Shown here piece after piece: positions 8,742-12,263 of a DNA stretch of 12,263 bases (position 1 is its first letter; every line of letters begins with the position of its first letter). The notes under the pieces are model-generated. The model searched no databases. It worked only from the letters and a program-made list of their open reading frames with translations, and was not told the DNA's origin. The position numbers and the translations under genes were made by a program. Origin of the DNA: Pleurotus djamor (Eukaryota > Basidiomycota > Agaricomycetes > Agaricales > Pleurotaceae); contig JAPEVF010001218.1 in NCBI GenBank assembly GCA_029747585.1, positions 1 to 12,263 of the forward strand, in the 5' to 3' direction.

Positions 8742-10013
8742 TTAGATTTCATCCGCTAATGGTGCACCCCACCAGTCCGGAATACAGTCGCAAAAGATGG
8801 CTTCCTGTCTCTGGAGAAGGAGATCGAGGTGCTCCGGCAACGGTTCCCACCAAGATTCAAGTATCTCTGCGGGGCGGATTGCACTGTCCTCCTCGGAGGC
8901 AGTATTACGAAAGTGGCGGATGACTGATCTTGGCGGTTCGTCCGGAGAGCGAGACCCCAGTTCATAAGTGACGTCAAACCAACGAAGGGATGGGTACCAA
9001 TGAAGCAAGTCCTTGATCTTAGTTGCTTCCGTGTGAGGAGCAGATTTGGCGCCGCGGCCAATATGGATGTATGAGAGATGTGGTGAAGCAATGCTCATTA
9101 GCTCATGGATGGGTATCTTATGAAGATAAAGATGAGTGATACCCATGTAGAGCCAATTGAGAGAGAAATTTATACCTCATAATTACGGTCCTCTGAATGC
9201 GACAAGTGCAGCAGCCGAAGAGGAACCCAACTTTGAGGGTGATGATATTTGCGAAGACGTTGGCTAGGGAGACGATGGCATCGGAGTGGAGTATGGCAAC
9301 AGGCAAGTGCTTGACTGGACTAATGTTAACCAGCACATCCCACCCAAACGCGTAGACTGAATAGAAGGCCGAGAGCACGTGTGTGGGGGAGTCTATACAA
9401 CTGGATATATGACCCATGCGACCTTGCAATGAAAGAAATCGGAGTGTGGAGCTCTGAGAGCCTACGAAAGAACGAACAGTTGAATTCTCGACGGCGGTGA
9501 TGTAGAGGTGGGTAAGCGTTGTGGAAGACGGAAGGGATTGGATGAGCGAGGTAAGATCTTCGTGTATATTCGTTGAGATAAAGAGTCGGCGTAGACCGGA
9601 TACAAGCCGTATCAATATGTTCAAGTTAATCTCCCCCGATGGCTTCAGTATCATAAGTGCCGTTATATGTTTTGCGAGTTGGCGGGCTTGTCCCAAAGTA
9701 TTTAGAAGGAGTGCGAGACGTGGCGAAGACACATATGTGCCACTTCCGTAGCTCCTGATGAAAGCAGTAGAGTCGTTATAGTAGCGATGATCCATGATTC
9801 AGGTAGAATAGATGAGTGGAGCAACCATGTCATAGGTGGCATGCGACACTGTAAGAAGTGAACGAAGCGAATTTCGGTGCGGGGAATCCAGTTTCATGAT
9901 GGTCATTCGGTATAACTCATATGGAAGCCTTGGATCTGAAATGTGGAGAAGGTGAGCATCCCACCATCCTCCCGCGAGGAAATAGAAAAAGGCGGACACG
10001 AACCTGGTGCCAT
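8742..10013 (-). pseudogene. F-box / leucine-rich protein, broken
   Basis: This is an F-box-like protein of the kind abundant in Agaricomycetes, expected to act as a substrate adaptor of SCF ubiquitin ligases. A start at 10013 with a 10-nt first exon (10013-10004), an intron 10003-9936, and an exon from 9935 gives Met-Ala-Pro-Asp-Pro-Arg-Leu-Pro-Tyr-Glu-Leu, followed by an F-box-like helix set ending Ser-Leu-Leu-Thr-Val-Ser...Ala-Pro-Leu-Ile-Tyr. A TGA at 9801-9799 interrupts this frame; the same frame then stays open for 226 codons to 9118, with leucine-rich segments such as Leu-Arg-Arg-Leu-Phe-Ile-Ser, Leu-Thr-His-Leu-Tyr-Ile and Leu-Arg-Phe-Leu-Ser-Leu. Around 9140-9180 the coding signal moves to another frame (Ile-Thr-His-Leu-Tyr-Leu), which runs to a stop at 8742; I could not find a clean GT-AG intron that joins the frames. 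The gene therefore has at least one nonsense codon and probably a frameshift. It could instead be a functional gene with an intron I have missed. Confidence 0.62.
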
Positions 10014-10395
10014 GAGAGCGGGAAGTAACTCATCACTAGATCAGTGATGGTGGCTGTGACCATAGCTTGTATCGGCCTCCGAAACAAACAAAGATCGGCG
10101 AGTTGCGATAATTCCATTTTGATTCCATTTCTTTCACCAGTTGAGATCTTGAGAATGCGAACTTCCTGGGTCATAAATTCTCTCGGTACCTTGTCCACTG
10201 CTACTTCTACTGAGCTTCGACGAACACTTTCTCAGCCAAACGGTCTTGAATTTTCAAACTTCAAAGCCTCGACTCAAACACCACAGGACCCTTCAGAGCG
10301 GACCTCATCCCTTTTTTCTGCATTTTCCGGCGCCGTAAGCAAACCAAGAATCGCGACTCGCAGCCTCCGGCCTATCGTCGTTGAACCGGCAAGCA
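10014..10395. other. Intergenic region between divergent F-box gene and FunK1 C
   Basis: The F-box start (10013, leftwards) and the proposed start of FunK1 C (10396, rightwards) are about 380 bp apart, so this stretch would hold both promoters. A plus-strand open frame crosses most of it (10044-10442) without any family signature. The missing N-terminal half of the FunK1 coding region should lie here if C were full length, but I see no match to the N-terminal segments of A or B. A possible donor GTAAGC near 10337 leaves room for an unrecognised upstream exon of C. Confidence 0.45.
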
Positions 10396-11891
10396 ATGTA
10401 CGAAACTGTGCTAGCGACGTTGGGACTAGGGCCGCTTTGTGAGTTCCAGACTGTGGCCACTTTCATTCATGTCATGTACGACATCTTGGAGGGTACGTGA
10501 ATTCTTGGATAATCGTGCCCTGGGTCTCTCTGACTCAGTCAAAAAAGGTCATCGTTTCGTTGTGCAGCAGAACACTAAACTTGGTCATCCAGGTGCTGGT
10601 AGCATCTTACCCGAACCTACGCTAGACATCGACAGTTCGAGCAATGGACGGGAGCGACCAAGATTCATCCTCGAGCTACTTACAGGGTACGTCTCCCTCC
10701 GACAAATTTCCTTAGTGTACTCTAATCTGACTCTGACTCAAGCAAAAAATACGCCGATCCACTCGCAGTGCTCCTTGACCTGGATCATGCCGCCCCTCAC
10801 TGCCGCTTCCAAGATTTCCAATGTGATTCTGGGTATTCTAGTGCTATAATCCTGGACGGACGGGAAGATGGACCTACGGAAGACACCTTAAATCAACTTA
10901 ACGAAAGAACTGTGAGTACCATCGAGCCCTCAACCTCACATATATCTTAACATCTCAATAGAGTACCCCAATGTTTATCGCTCGCTCCGTTGCTGTAACT
11001 CGTGTCCTATTCGAAGAGGTTCCGACCGCCCAATTTCCTATCTTAGCAGGTCATGCACTCACTGCCTACCAAACCACCTATGACTGCAGTGCACATCCTC
11101 TTCGTTCTCTAGAAGACGGCGAGAAGACGGTCCATGGTTCTCGCTTGAACCCAACCAAACAGCGTCGATATAAAAGAAATCTCCCTCTTGCACACAAAGA
11201 CTTCCGACACGAACCACGTCATGATGCCGAATCCATATTCTGGTGTATTCTGACTTTCCTTCTTCGATCCTTACCCGAGAACGTGGCGGAGGACATCAAC
11301 AACGGACGATTCAACGTGCTCTGGAAATGCATCGCGACTTACGAAATCGACAAGTTTAACATGATGGATAGCCGGCGTCATATCTTCAGCCCTCTCCCTT
11401 GGGCCGATATCCTTCACGAGGACCTTTCTCCACTCGCTGATCTCATCTCCGAGCTTGTTGACCAAGTCCAACCAGAGTATGCTCTCCTCGATCCTCCCCC
11501 TCATATATGTCATCTCCACGAGGCGCTCCAGCGGATTCTGTTCAAATACTCTGAACAATTCCGCGCAATGGGATTTGATGTCGCTCTGAGCACACAGCAT
11601 GGGCGTTTTATAGAGGAAATTACCACCATCTCTATAGGCGCCAAGTCTCAACATACCAACGACATCCAGAGACCCTGGAAGGTCGTCACAGGTACAGTGG
11701 CCAAGAATCCGTCTCAAACTTCACCGTCACCAGGCCTGGTATCGACAACCACTCCCTTTGTACGAGCATTGAAACGCGTGGCTGATGCTCTCGAAATAAC
11801 TGAAGTCACTAATAAGAAGCGTGAGTCGTTCTTGAATTTCTCCTGTTGATCGGTTTCTCATCCCGTTCCAGGTCAACGCCACGTTCAATAA
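10396..11891 (+). CDS. FunK1-family pseudokinase, copy C (N-lobe and HRD lost)
   Basis: Manual exons are 10396-10492, 10539-10686, 10743-10911, 10962-11820 and 11872-11891, with introns of 46-56 nt. They sum to 1293 nt: 430 residues plus stop with all phases consistent. The first exon reads Val-Leu-Ala-Thr-Leu-Gly...Val-Met-Tyr-Asp-Ile-Leu-Glu, matching the segment just before the catalytic loop in B. The next exon is 148 nt, as in A and B, but it has no HRD; Ser-Ile-Leu-Pro may be the remnant of Asn-Ile-Leu-Ile. Asp94-Leu-Asp96 takes the place of DFG, the activation segment reads Glu-Arg-Thr|Ser-Thr-Pro rather than Gly-Thr-Pro, and the Arg224-His-Asp-Ala-Glu-Ser block is retained, followed by the conserved Pro-Glu-Tyr-Ala-Leu-Leu and His-Leu-His-Glu-Ala segments. 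The exon before Glu-Arg-Thr is 66 nt longer than in B. The protein lacks the ATP-binding lobe, so catalysis is not expected. It may be an expressed pseudokinase or a truncated copy; the start, and whether more exons lie upstream, are uncertain. Confidence 0.68.
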
Positions 11892-12064
11892 GGATGTGCA
11901 ACGAAGTCATGTACTTAATACATTGCGTGGCAATCATTCGCAGTCCCCACCTGGTTGTACGAGATCATCGCGGCGAAACCAGGAGCGTGCCCGGCTTAGT
12001 GGAGGGTCTCGGTGTGGTCTAGGCTAAAAGTGTGGGATGCTCGTGTCTAGTCAAATGGCATGCG

Positions 12065-12260
12065 ACTTCTCGATGCGGAATTGGGCAATGGATCAGGGTC
12101 TTGGCAAAAATTTCAGATCTGGTATGCAGTGCGTACGAGTCAGAGTCTCAGTATAGGAATGATTTGGAGACGGAACGTGGCAGTGGTATGCTCTCCGTGT
12201 GTTGGCCAAAAAAGGGAGTGGTGGAAAAGGGTCGCGAGTCGGGACAGTGGTCCGTGACCC
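12065..12260 (-). repeat. Inverted repeat, right arm (runs to window end)
   Basis: This is the reverse-complement partner of 7874-8080, anchored by two 18-nt exact matches (12130-12147 and 12165-12182). Similarity begins at CTTCTCGATG (12065) and continues to the last few bases, so the element may extend past the window. It starts about 175 bp downstream of gene C; the bases between (11892-12064) hold nothing I recognise. The two arms enclose about 4 kb with the F-box gene and FunK1 C. Confidence 0.75.
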
Positions 12261-12263
12261 AGG

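Noticed and set aside
10044..10442. Plus-strand 132-codon frame as an independent gene or as the N-terminus of C
   Set aside because: It is in a different frame from the FunK1 exon it overlaps, has no similarity to the N-terminal domain of A or B, and shows no family motif.
11271..11717. Minus-strand open frame of 148 codons opposite FunK1 C
   Set aside because: It is the antisense shadow of the conserved FunK1 C-terminal exon, as are similar frames opposite A and B.
1..12263. CRISPR array, bacterial operon, prophage or defence system
   Set aside because: Spliceosomal introns in all the recognised genes and fungal-specific families make this a eukaryotic nuclear region; there are no regularly spaced short repeats.

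Overview
The window looks like accessory nuclear DNA from a mushroom-forming basidiomycete (Agaricomycetes). The evidence is many 46-68 nt GT-AG introns, compact genes, and three members of the fungal-specific FunK1 kinase family (Pfam Pkinase_fungal), which is known to be greatly expanded in these fungi. No species can be named from the sequence. Four ambiguous bases (N at 1306, 1311, 1313, 4607) indicate an imperfect draft assembly, so single-base disruptions must be read with care.

Layout. Positions 1-1694 hold no intact gene; within them, 909-1171 resembles a decayed Ty3/gypsy reverse-transcriptase fragment. Positions 1695-4440 and 4978-7760 are two direct tandem copies of a FunK1 gene, both on the minus strand and each carried with its own upstream region. 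The left copy (A) is complete in exon structure but has a one-base frameshift near 3432. The right copy (B) is intact: six exons and 756 codons from my manual splicing. Next comes a roughly 200-bp repeat at 7874-8080 that recurs inverted at 12065-12260. Between the two repeat arms lie a broken F-box/leucine-rich gene (minus, 10013-8742) and, divergent from it, a third FunK1 gene (C, plus, 10396-11891).

How the genes relate. A, B and C share the same exon skeleton: a 148-nt catalytic-loop exon in all three, a phase-0 junction right after Glu-Arg-Thr in the activation segment, and a final micro-exon of 20-32 nt that always begins by completing an Arg codon (C|GT). A and B keep the HRD catalytic loop. 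C has a fully open spliced frame of 430 codons, but it has lost the kinase N-lobe and the HRD loop, so it looks like a pseudokinase or a truncated FunK1 drifting without frame loss. The region therefore shows birth and death of a lineage-specific kinase family: one intact copy, one freshly broken copy and one catalytically dead copy, next to a decaying F-box gene and repeat debris. No new defence or metabolic system is visible. The most interesting objects are gene C, the shared terminal micro-exon, and the inverted repeats flanking the F-box/gene C block.
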